Shown: one piece after another, positions 25,379 through 33,131 of the stretch
Layout: each line of letters begins with the position of its first letter
Position numbering within the stretch: the first letter of the stretch is position 1
Source: CAYVOV01 sp964453525
GTDB taxonomy: Bacteria > Chloroflexota > Dehalococcoidia > Dehalococcoidales > UBA2162
NCBI GenBank assembly: GCA_964453525.1
Contig: CAYVOV010000001.1
Location: 1-64,000 of the forward strand
Length of the DNA stretch: 64,000 nt
Direction of reading: 5' to 3'
The notes under the pieces: generated by a model
Database searches by the model: none
What the model saw: only the letters and a program-made list of their open reading frames with translations
What the model was told of the DNA's origin: nothing
Made by a program: the position numbers and the translations under genes

Positions 25379-26386
25379 ATGAAAATGCGATTCTTGGGTA
25401 AGACCGGTGTACAGGTCTCTGAGATATGCCTTGGAACTTTGACCTTTACTGGTGGTAACACCCAGAGTGTTTTAGGTGCAGTCGGACAGAAGGAAGCCGG
25501 TATACTCGTCGATATGGCTATAGACGCTGGAGTGAATTTCTTTGATACTGCCGATATTTATTCCGATGGACTCTCGGAAGAGATTCTGGGAAAGGCACTG
25601 GGTGCCCGACGTAAAAGCGTTCTTGTTGCGACCAAAGTCCGCGGTAGAACTGGTCCCGGCCCAAACGAGGTCCGGCTTTCCCGACACCATATCCTTGAAG
25701 GGTGCGATGCCAGCCTGAAGAGGCTGGGCACAGACTATATTGACCTCTATCAAGTCCACAGCTTCGACTATAATACCCCAATCGAGGAGACTCTACGGGC
25801 ACTCGATGACCTGGTACGTCAGGGCAAGGTGCGCTATATCGGTTGCTCCAATTTCACTGGTTGGCAGTTGATGAAAGCACTGGCTATATCTGATAAGTAC
25901 GGTTGGGAGAGATTTGTCACTTTGCAAGCTCTCTACTCGCTGTTGGCCAGGGATTTAGAGTACGACCTGGTGCCATTATGCTTGGACCAGGGATTGGGTG
26001 TTTTGCCCTGGGGGCCCCTGCGTGGTGGTTTCCTTTCCGGTAAATATCGCCGTGGACAGCCCAGACCTAAAGGTGCCAGGCTCAGTGATCCAACTGAGAC
26101 ATTTATGAGATTTGATGAGGAGAAGGGCTACGATATTGTTGAAGAGCTAGACCAGATTGCTAAAGAGCACAATGCTACTGTCGCCCAGGCAGCTCTGAAT
26201 TACCTCTTGAGGAAACCGGGAATAACTTCAGTAATCATTAGTGCTAGAACGCCAGAACAGCTTGCTGACAACCTCAATACAACAGACTGGGAAATGACAC
26301 CAGAAGAAGTTACCAAACTGGATGAACTTGCTGGGCTAGCACCTCTCTACCCTCATAATTTTCTAGCAATGAAGCCTCATGATTGA
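25379..26386 (+). CDS. Aldo/keto reductase
   Basis: A 335-residue NADPH-dependent oxidoreductase with a TIM barrel. The catalytic tetrad is visible: Asp in GVNFFDTADIYSDGLSEE with its Tyr, Lys in VLVATKVRG, and His in DLYQVHSFD. GCSNFTGWQL and the C-terminal SVIISARTPEQLADNL cofactor loop are typical. It belongs to the YghZ/PdxI-like group that reduces aldehydes and ketones. AAAGGAG lies before ATG 25379. It is the last gene of the small-reductase set; the stretch after it holds a relic of the big kinase gene. Confidence 0.94.
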   Translation: MKMRFLGKTGVQVSEICLGTLTFTGGNTQSVLGAVGQKEAGILVDMAIDAGVNFFDTADIYSDGLSEEILGKALGARRKSVLVATKVRGRTGPGPNEVRLSRHHILEGCDASLKRLGTDYIDLYQVHSFDYNTPIEETLRALDDLVRQGKVRYIGCSNFTGWQLMKALAISDKYGWERFVTLQALYSLLARDLEYDLVPLCLDQGLGVLPWGPLRGGFLSGKYRRGQPRPKGARLSDPTETFMRFDEEKGYDIVEELDQIAKEHNATVAQAALNYLLRKPGITSVIISARTPEQLADNLNTTDWEMTPEEVTKLDELAGLAPLYPHNFLAMKPHD

Positions 26387-26500
26387 TTCAACCGGCTTTG
26401 GATAGAAGAGGACATAGAGGGATAGAGTCAAGAATTAAATGAAAACATACAATGTTGTTCTAGTCAATAACTCTGATAAACTGGAGGAGCATATAATATA
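26387..26500. other. Intergenic spacer before a gene relic
   Basis: No gene is present. The stretch leads into the relic at 26501 without a start signal. Confidence 0.4.
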
Positions 26501-26632
26501 GTCCTTGCGAAACTCAAAGAGAAAAAAGAAATCTTCGAAGACCTTGACTTCGCTATCAAGGAGTTCCAGGAGATGAAGATGAAACCGTCATTAGAGCGGG
26601 CGTTGAAGCGTAAGGACATACTGAAAGCGTAG
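26501..26632 (+). pseudogene. 3' relic of a kinase/ATPase/TPR gene
   Basis: A 43-codon tail in one frame, ending in TAG. It reads EDLDFAIKEFQEMKMKPSLE and then RALKRKDILKA, nearly the same as the last 35 residues of the 1258-residue kinase at 46786-50562 (LDFAIKEFREMKMKPSLERA, then LRHKDILKA). The rest of the gene is missing. It shows that a second member of this large gene family once stood here and was deleted, perhaps by recombination with its paralogue. Confidence 0.88.
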
Positions 26633-26721
26633 TAGATACTATATAGCCGGGATGTAGGTGAGGTGCTATAGCTACTTAACAACGCGGTGGTTCGCAGCAA
26701 CTTTATCTATGGGGGTGTAAA

Positions 26722-26928
26722 ATGCCTATTGTTCATGTAGACTTCTGGGAAGGTGTCGGGGAGGAGCAAGTGAAAGCGATGATAAGTGGAATAACAAAGG
26801 TTATGGTGGATATAGGTGTTCCGGAACATGCCGTAGAAATAGTCGTTTACGAAATCCCTAAAACTCACTGGGGAGTCGGTGGTAAGCCAGCCTCAGAAGC
26901 ACTTAAAGACGTATCACCCCCCAAGTAG
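26722..26928 (+). CDS. 4-oxalocrotonate-tautomerase-family enzyme
   Basis: A 68-residue tautomerase. After removal of Met, Pro1 is the catalytic base (PIVHVDFWEGVGEEQVKAMI), and the family pattern TKVMVDIGVPEHAVEIVVYEIPKTHWGVGG follows. The Arg that usually sits near residue 11 is replaced by Gly/Glu, so the substrate is uncertain. Active enzymes are hexamers or trimers built from such subunits and isomerise enol/keto acids. It starts with a GGGGGTG box. It follows the reductase set after the kinase relic. Confidence 0.88.
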   Translation: MPIVHVDFWEGVGEEQVKAMISGITKVMVDIGVPEHAVEIVVYEIPKTHWGVGGKPASEALKDVSPPK

Positions 26929-27114
26929 CATATAACCACACTTGTTTCTAAATAAAGGTTCCTTTTTTAGGATGTGTTTGTGCGTCTAATAGTTAGGCGT
27001 GAAAAAGAGCGCACTTTTTCTGTAAAACATTAACATATCTTTTCTTTTTAGAGCCCGCTCTAATGAAAGCAAAACTTACACACTCGCTCATTATAGGACT
27101 ACAATCAGGGAAAG

Positions 27115-27333
27115 TTATTCAAGCATTTTTCTAAATTTCATAGCAACAATTGATAAAAACATGTATGAAAGAGCGACAGCGAAACCAACCCAAGCTTGCA
27201 TTGGTGGAGTCTCACTCCCAAACAGAGTTCCGCGTTGAATACCCATGACAAGTGTACCGAGCCCAATTATCCAAGAAGCAATCCACAAAGTCCATACACC
27301 TATTGTTGCTAGAGCTTTAAATATCTGTGGCAT
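27115..27333 (-). CDS. Small two-TM membrane protein of unknown function
   Basis: A 72-residue protein with two hydrophobic helices (residues about 9-31 and 47-66) joined by a short loop rich in Thr, Ser and Pro. The start is firm because TAGGAGGTTAAAATG lies before it on the minus strand. No family is recognised. It stands alone between two rightward genes. Confidence 0.65.
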   Translation of the reverse strand: MPQIFKALATIGVWTLWIASWIIGLGTLVMGIQRGTLFGSETPPMQAWVGFAVALSYMFLSIVAMKFRKMLE

Positions 27334-27819
27334 TTTAACCTCCTATTAGGGCTTTGATAAGATAAGGTATATATTATAATAACGACTATGTCAATATGTG
27401 ATTGAGGATGGAGGTACACGTGCCCAGAAGTGATATTAAACTATTATGATTAATTTTTCACGGAGTTGATTGCCGTTCGTCTCATTATGAACTATAATGT
27501 AGCATTTAATGGTAAATACAGGTTCGACAAACTAAACTATTGGATCTGTGATAAATACGAAGTAACTTTTAATCTAATAGAGTAGAATAATCGTCATGAT
27601 GGATATTGATAATCAAATGTAGTAGAAGTCGAGAGTAAGTAATGTTAGCAAACAAGATATCTTATAATAGACATCTCTCTTGGTGATCCAGAGAAAGAAA
27701 AATAAGAAATATTAAGACTTATATGACAAGTGCATTACGATAGTTAAATCAATATTATGTGTGCGTTTACTCTGATTTCATAAAGATAAACAGGAAGAAC
27801 CAGGAAAAAAGGAATCAGT
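27334..27819. other. AT-rich intergenic stretch before the radical SAM cluster
   Basis: No gene or terminator is supported in 486 bp. The promoter of the rightward cluster presumably lies here, but no clear consensus stands out. Confidence 0.4.
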
Positions 27820-29175
27820 ATGAAGATCACATTTATATACCCCAATATGATGCCTGGCAAATTGGGTGATATTACTGAGCCACTGGTCTTTGCCTTATTA
27901 TCAGGACTAACTCCACCAGGCATTGAACAAGTGTTGTACGACCAACGTGTCGAACCCATCCCATTTAATGAACCTACAGATCTAGCGGTTCTAAGTGTCA
28001 ATACATTTAATGCAAAATCTGCCTATCAGATTGCTCTGCAATACCAACATCGTGGAGTGCCCGTTGTCATGGGTGGGCATCATCCTACACTTTTACCCGA
28101 GGAATCGCTTCATTTCGCAACCTCTATTGTACGTGGCGATGCCGAAGGTGTGTGGGCAGAAGTAATTGAAGATGCTAAACAAGGAAGACTGAAAAAGATC
28201 TACGAGATGCGCTCCCCAGACATTAGTGGAATGAAAGTAAATCGGCATATTTTCAAAGGGAAAAGGTATACACCGGTATCATTGGTTCAGTTTAGTCGGG
28301 GTTGCCGCTTCAACTGTGATTTTTGTTCTATTCACGCTTTTTACGGCAATCATATAAGACAGCGCCCTATCGGCGAAGTTGTTGAGGAAATTAAACAACT
28401 CGGACGGAGGCAAGTGTTCTTTGTAGATGATAACCTATTTAATGATATTGGTATTGCAAGGGAGTTATTCGAGGCACTCAAACCTCTACATATCCGTTGG
28501 GGCTGTCAAGCAAGCTTGGAAGTTGCTGCTAATCACGACCTTGTTCGTCTTATGGCAGAAAGCGGATGCGTATCGGTATTGCTGGGCTTTGAATCCTTGA
28601 TTGAAGATAATCTTAAACAGATGAAGAAATCATGGAATCTAGCCTATGGCCCCTATGAGGAACATGTTCGCGTTTTTACTGAAAATGGTATTATGATTCA
28701 TTCTTCATTCATCTTCGGATATGATTATGACGTAGTAAATACAGTATACTTGAGTCTGGATTTTGCTATCCGTCAAAAATTACTTACCGCCCGTTTCAAT
28801 CCAGCAACACCTTTACCAGGCACTCCTCTTTACAAGCGACTTCATCAAGAGAAAAGGCTCATCCATGACCCCTGGTGGATACATCCCGATTTTCGATACG
28901 GGGGAAGCTGGTTTCATCCAAAGCAAATGACAGCAGAACAACTCGCTGAAAGCTGCTATTGGGCACGTACCCAGTTCAACAAATATGGAAGTATCTTTTG
29001 GCGTAGCTTGAACTTCCGCAGCAACAGCCACACGTTTGTTAACGCGTGCGTCTTCCTAGCTGTGAATTGGGTAACAAAGCATCATGTGGAACGGAAATTT
29101 GGCAGGCCACTTGGTTACGGCAATGCTTTGAAGGCGTCTGAAGTCGAGGGTATTTTGAAAAAATACATTCATTAA
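27820..29175 (+). CDS. B12-binding radical SAM protein (cluster copy 1)
   Basis: A 451-residue enzyme. The cobalamin-binding domain (1-150) has TFIYPNMMPGKLGD, PTDLAVLSVNTFNAKSAY and VVMGGHHPTLLPEES. The radical SAM domain has the SRGCRFNCDFCSIHAFYG cluster motif near residue 163, VFFVDDNLFND, LLGFESL and HSSFIFGYDYD. The C-terminal ~100 residues (HPDFRYGGSWFHPKQMTAEQL onward) are shared with the cluster copies at 33119 and 37941, so the three are close paralogues. The chemistry is probably methylation or C-C bond formation on an unactivated carbon. It is the first gene of a compact rightward run of seven genes ending at 37911. Confidence 0.92.
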   Translation: MKITFIYPNMMPGKLGDITEPLVFALLSGLTPPGIEQVLYDQRVEPIPFNEPTDLAVLSVNTFNAKSAYQIALQYQHRGVPVVMGGHHPTLLPEESLHFATSIVRGDAEGVWAEVIEDAKQGRLKKIYEMRSPDISGMKVNRHIFKGKRYTPVSLVQFSRGCRFNCDFCSIHAFYGNHIRQRPIGEVVEEIKQLGRRQVFFVDDNLFNDIGIARELFEALKPLHIRWGCQASLEVAANHDLVRLMAESGCVSVLLGFESLIEDNLKQMKKSWNLAYGPYEEHVRVFTENGIMIHSSFIFGYDYDVVNTVYLSLDFAIRQKLLTARFNPATPLPGTPLYKRLHQEKRLIHDPWWIHPDFRYGGSWFHPKQMTAEQLAESCYWARTQFNKYGSIFWRSLNFRSNSHTFVNACVFLAVNWVTKHHVERKFGRPLGYGNALKASEVEGILKKYIH

Positions 29176-29219
29176 CTAAGTGTACTTGCCTAAAACAAAA
29201 ATTATCGGTGAGGTCGATA

Positions 29220-30335
29220 ATGATTAAAATGCCGTGGAGAACACCCAACTGCCCCAATGTAATGCTTGAAGTAACTGATGCATGCAACGTTACCTGCCGG
29301 ATGTGTTACAAGAAAAAAGGCAACATATTGAAAAGTATTTCACAGATTCAGCGTGATATCGAAACAGCATTGAGAGTCAGAAGACTACATACGATGACTA
29401 TATCGGGGGGAGAGCCAACATTACATCCTGAGCTGTGTAGGATAGTAACCATAATCAAGAATTACGGATTACACGTTTTTCTACTGACCAATGGTGTTCT
29501 GATAGATGAAAAATACCTTAGCAAACTAAAAAAGTCGGGGTTAGACTCAATCTTATTTCATGTGGATATGGGGCAGACAAGGCCTGATTTACCCGTGAAT
29601 CCGAGCTTCAATGATGTTAAAGTGCGCTTGAAACAGTTGGCCAGAATGGCTAATTCTTTCGGAATCGATGTATCTATTTCACTGACTCTATATGGTGATG
29701 ACCAGGAAACGCTGCGTAATTTCAGTTGTTTTTTCTTTGATTCGGAAGAAATAACATTTCTCTTTATCGCCCGTGGTGTTGATCCCAATGATCTGGTTCT
29801 GCAGCTTGAAGATAGTGAGAGGACTAACGATGTCAGCCCGGTAGTAAGTGGCGTGACACGTAGCACGCAAAGGGTAATAGATTACTATATGATGGAATAT
29901 AATGTTGAGCCTTTTGCCTTTCTTCCCGCTTCAGACGGAAAGCGTACCGTCTGGATATCGTACTTTGTGCCTATTATTTATACTGAAACCAATGCTAACC
30001 TGTTCAATATCCGAGCTAATTATCTTGATTTATGGCTCATGGAAATACCGAGGTTATTCTCTGGTCACTACGTGCATAAGACCAATCAGAATTCAGTAGT
30101 TACGTTACTGAGGACTGTCGCTAATGGTGTTACGACCTTTCGGTTACGCCAACTGACACGATTCCTGATGCAAAGCGTGTCTGCTAATAATAAATTGAAG
30201 CATAAAGTGATTGTCTACGATGATGGACCTATTGTAGAAAATGGCAGGCTTATTACGTGTGCAGATTGCCCTACGGGTATTGTGAGAGACGATAAGGTAC
30301 TGCGATGTTGTACAGCTGACTATATCTGTCAATAA
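29220..30335 (+). CDS. Radical SAM protein (MoaA-like core)
   Basis: A 371-residue radical SAM enzyme without a cobalamin domain. The cluster motif CNVTCRMC is at residues 22-29, followed by TISGGEPTLHPELCRIV (the SAM-binding GGEP) and FLLTNGVLI. The C-terminal part has a late set of Cys (ITCADCPTGIVRDDKVLRCC, then DYIC), which could bind an auxiliary cluster. ATG 29220 lies after GGTGAGG; GTG 29208 is the longer option. It is 44 bp after the first B12 enzyme and 14 bp before the next radical SAM gene, so it is part of the cluster operon. The substrate is unknown. Confidence 0.88.
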   Translation: MIKMPWRTPNCPNVMLEVTDACNVTCRMCYKKKGNILKSISQIQRDIETALRVRRLHTMTISGGEPTLHPELCRIVTIIKNYGLHVFLLTNGVLIDEKYLSKLKKSGLDSILFHVDMGQTRPDLPVNPSFNDVKVRLKQLARMANSFGIDVSISLTLYGDDQETLRNFSCFFFDSEEITFLFIARGVDPNDLVLQLEDSERTNDVSPVVSGVTRSTQRVIDYYMMEYNVEPFAFLPASDGKRTVWISYFVPIIYTETNANLFNIRANYLDLWLMEIPRLFSGHYVHKTNQNSVVTLLRTVANGVTTFRLRQLTRFLMQSVSANNKLKHKVIVYDDGPIVENGRLITCADCPTGIVRDDKVLRCCTADYICQ

Positions 30336-30349
30336 AGGAGTTGTGTGCC

Positions 30350-31699
30350 ATGTTGATTGAACATACGACAGCCTTCTGTTATGACTGCGGATATTCTCAT
30401 AAAGCCGACCTTATTGTTAGAGACAACAAAATTGTGGCCATTGTCCATTGTTCAAGAGGTGACCATGAATATTGCATTTCTTCAGATGCAAACATGTTTC
30501 TTGAGTTACGGAATAAGAGTTTTACCGAAATCGCTGGAGAGGTAACCCACAAGCTACGTTACGTGTTAAATTACATTTCGGTTACAGATGCCTGTAATTT
30601 CAATTGTACAATATGCGGCGCAGACGCGAAATTCAACAGAGAAGAGGCCGTTTTTTTATCACCGGATGAAATTATGCAGAGAGTCCTGCAGGTGAAACGA
30701 GACGGCGGATATATGATCAATCTTACCGGAGGTGAGCCCACGCTTCACCCTAAGATATTGTCCATTATCAAGCGTATCACTGCATCAGGCATTAGCCTTG
30801 GAATAAATACTAACGGTTATATTCTAGGTAAGGACAAAGATTTGGCTGACAGTTTGAAGCAAAACGGCTTAAGCCGGGTCATTATTCAATTCGATTCATT
30901 CGATGAAGATGTATTGCGTCAACTTGGCCGCAACTATCTACCCGAAAAAAGAAAAGCTATTAAAAATGCTATTAATGCTGGTTTACGTGTCGGTCTAAAC
31001 AGCATCGTGACTAAAAAAAATCTTCCTGAACTAGGTCGCTTACTTGCGCATGGCCTGGATTTAGGCTCATCTGTAATAAACATTGCTTTCGCCAGTCCTG
31101 CTCCAGTAGGACGCTATTTAGTCTCCAAGACCGATGTCACAGATCGAGAGCAAATGGTGTCACAGCTTCTCGAGTGTGGTGACCGCTATGATTTCTCTTT
31201 TGATGACTTTTTTCCATTACCCACCTGCCTGCCATGGGGTATCCAGGTACATCCCGATTGCGGGATTCATATCATATTTGTAAGAACACCTCATTTTATT
31301 CGACCACTAAACCGTTATATAGATATAAAAAAATTATATGATTTATCCAGTCGGATTCCCTGGGGATTTAATATCATTAACAAATACTTATTACCTTTTA
31401 TCTATCTCCTAAGAAGTGTAAGGAAAGGGCAATGGTTTGATTGTTTAAAAATCGCTTTGGGACTCCTCTTTGCCAAGCGGCAGTATTCTGTGGTTAATGT
31501 CGGACTCAGCAATTATGCCGCTGCCGGGTTCTTAGATGAACAGCGGATTGGGAGATGCGCAGCTGCTTTCTACACACGTGAAGGACCAATAAAGGGATGT
31601 CTATTCGCATTTCTTGGTGAGCGGTCAACTGACTCACTAAAATGTGATGAAGCCCTTAGTACCTCCGGACAAACTGATATGAACGATAATTTCATGTAA
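30350..31699 (+). CDS. Radical SAM protein resembling tetraether-lipid-synthase (Tes/MJ0619) family
   Basis: A 449-residue enzyme. A small N-terminal metal-binding domain carries Cys10, Cys13, Cys34 and Cys42. The radical SAM core has SVTDACNFNCTICGADAKFN (Cys82, 86, 89) and NLTGGEPTLHPKI. Further on, DDFFPLPTCLPWGIQVHPDCG recalls the DFFPxPCxxP segment of archaeal Tes and its bacterial relatives, and a last Cys lies in IKGCLFAF. The order of a Cys-rich head, radical SAM core and a PLP-C segment fits Tes-like enzymes, which join or modify lipid chains. This assignment is from memory of motifs and needs a profile search. ATG 30350 is preferred over TTG 30341 from AAAGGAG spacing. Confidence 0.7.
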   Translation: MLIEHTTAFCYDCGYSHKADLIVRDNKIVAIVHCSRGDHEYCISSDANMFLELRNKSFTEIAGEVTHKLRYVLNYISVTDACNFNCTICGADAKFNREEAVFLSPDEIMQRVLQVKRDGGYMINLTGGEPTLHPKILSIIKRITASGISLGINTNGYILGKDKDLADSLKQNGLSRVIIQFDSFDEDVLRQLGRNYLPEKRKAIKNAINAGLRVGLNSIVTKKNLPELGRLLAHGLDLGSSVINIAFASPAPVGRYLVSKTDVTDREQMVSQLLECGDRYDFSFDDFFPLPTCLPWGIQVHPDCGIHIIFVRTPHFIRPLNRYIDIKKLYDLSSRIPWGFNIINKYLLPFIYLLRSVRKGQWFDCLKIALGLLFAKRQYSVVNVGLSNYAAAGFLDEQRIGRCAAAFYTREGPIKGCLFAFLGERSTDSLKCDEALSTSGQTDMNDNFM

Positions 31700-31724
31700 T
31701 GAAACTTGGAGAAAAGCGGAGAGC

Positions 31725-33131
31725 ATGGAAACGAAGAGGAATAAGATGCGTGTACTCCTTATTCTACCTGATGGGCATATTCACAAGATCTGCGTCGGAT
31801 CTCTCGTCCGCTCAATGCGTGAAGCGCCCCTGACATTGACGACACTGGCTGCATTAGCGCCGAAGGATTTAAATATTGATTTCGTTCTTGTAGATGAGAG
31901 CGTAGAAGTAGTTCCATTGGATGATCAGGCAGATCTTGTTGGGATAAGTGTTCTTACTGGAACTGCTCTGAGGGCTTACGCCTTGGCAAGACACTTCAGG
32001 TTGCGTGGTATTCCAGTCATTCTCGGCGGTGTGCACGTAACAACAATGCCTGAAGAAGCCTCACGCCACGCTAATAGTATCGTAGTGGGACCAGCTGAGA
32101 TAACATGGCCGCGGCTCCTCCGAGATTTCAGTCACGGACAGCTTGATAAGGTTTATAAAGATGATGATTTACCAGGCGAATGGTTGATGAATATTCCTAA
32201 TCCACGGAGGGAATTACAACACTCGAACAATTATATGATCTCCAACACGATAATGGCCACGCGCGGATGCCGACATGCCTGTGAGTTCTGCACAGTCCCT
32301 GCGGTATGGCCTGGATACACCAAGCGGCCTGTTGGAGACGTAATACAGGATATCCGGAGTATGCCAGGGCGGCTCCTGACATTCAACGATGTCAGTCTTG
32401 TCGATGATATTGACTATGCCAAAGAACTGTTCACAGCCATGATCCCACTAAAGCGGCGCTGGGGTGGCTTAGCCACGGTGCGCGTGACCGATGACCCAGA
32501 TCTTCTGGAGGTGATGGTTAGAAGCGGCTGTAGGTATCTCTTGATTGGATTTGAATCGATCAGCCAGACTGCTTTAAGAGAGATCCGTAAAGAGTTTGTC
32601 CGCGAGGAAGAGTATAAGTTACTCATGGAAACTCTGCATGCGTATGGTATCTCGGTGCAAGGCACCTTCATGTTCGGTTTTGATAACGACGACATATCCA
32701 TCTTCGAAGCAACTGTGCAGCGCGTGATTGATTTAAAGGTGGATATCCCTCGATATTCTATCCTGACTCCTTATCCTGGGACTAGGCTCTACACACGACT
32801 CATAGCGGAAAAACGCATCTTAAGCTTTAACTGGGAAGACTACGATACAATGCACGTTGTCTTTCAACCAGCAAAGATGTCTCCGGACGATTTATATCGT
32901 GGCTTCAAGTACGTTTATCGTGAAACCTTTAGAATTCCTCATATCGTGCGGCGCACATTGTCGCTGGGTTTTGCTGGACCGATTAATTTTATCGGAAATC
33001 TTACGTATAAGCGCTTTGCCAAGAGGCTCTATACTGACGAGCGCTATTCCAAGCCTTTTTCAGCGGATATAAGTTTCGAGCCTGTGCCTGCAACAAATTC
33101 GATAAAGGAGGAGTCCTTATGGCACGTGTGA
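31725..33131 (+). CDS. B12-binding radical SAM protein (cluster copy 2)
   Basis: A 468-residue B12/radical SAM enzyme. MRVLLILPDGHIHK opens the cobalamin domain, VILGGVHVTTMPEEAS closes it, and ATRGCRHACEFCTVPAVW is the cluster site near residue 180. TFNDVSLVDD, LLIGFESISQ and GTFMFGFDND follow. It is more diverged than copies 1, 3 and 4. ATG at 31746, behind AAGAGGA, would give the standard N-terminus and is a good alternative start. It lies 25 bp after the Tes-like gene, and its 3' end overlaps the next gene by 13 bp. Confidence 0.92.
   Translation: METKRNKMRVLLILPDGHIHKICVGSLVRSMREAPLTLTTLAALAPKDLNIDFVLVDESVEVVPLDDQADLVGISVLTGTALRAYALARHFRLRGIPVILGGVHVTTMPEEASRHANSIVVGPAEITWPRLLRDFSHGQLDKVYKDDDLPGEWLMNIPNPRRELQHSNNYMISNTIMATRGCRHACEFCTVPAVWPGYTKRPVGDVIQDIRSMPGRLLTFNDVSLVDDIDYAKELFTAMIPLKRRWGGLATVRVTDDPDLLEVMVRSGCRYLLIGFESISQTALREIRKEFVREEEYKLLMETLHAYGISVQGTFMFGFDNDDISIFEATVQRVIDLKVDIPRYSILTPYPGTRLYTRLIAEKRILSFNWEDYDTMHVVFQPAKMSPDDLYRGFKYVYRETFRIPHIVRRTLSLGFAGPINFIGNLTYKRFAKRLYTDERYSKPFSADISFEPVPATNSIKEESLWHV

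Noticed and set aside
26464..26700. 78-codon minus-strand frame
   Set aside because: It is antisense to the kinase relic, which explains its sequence.
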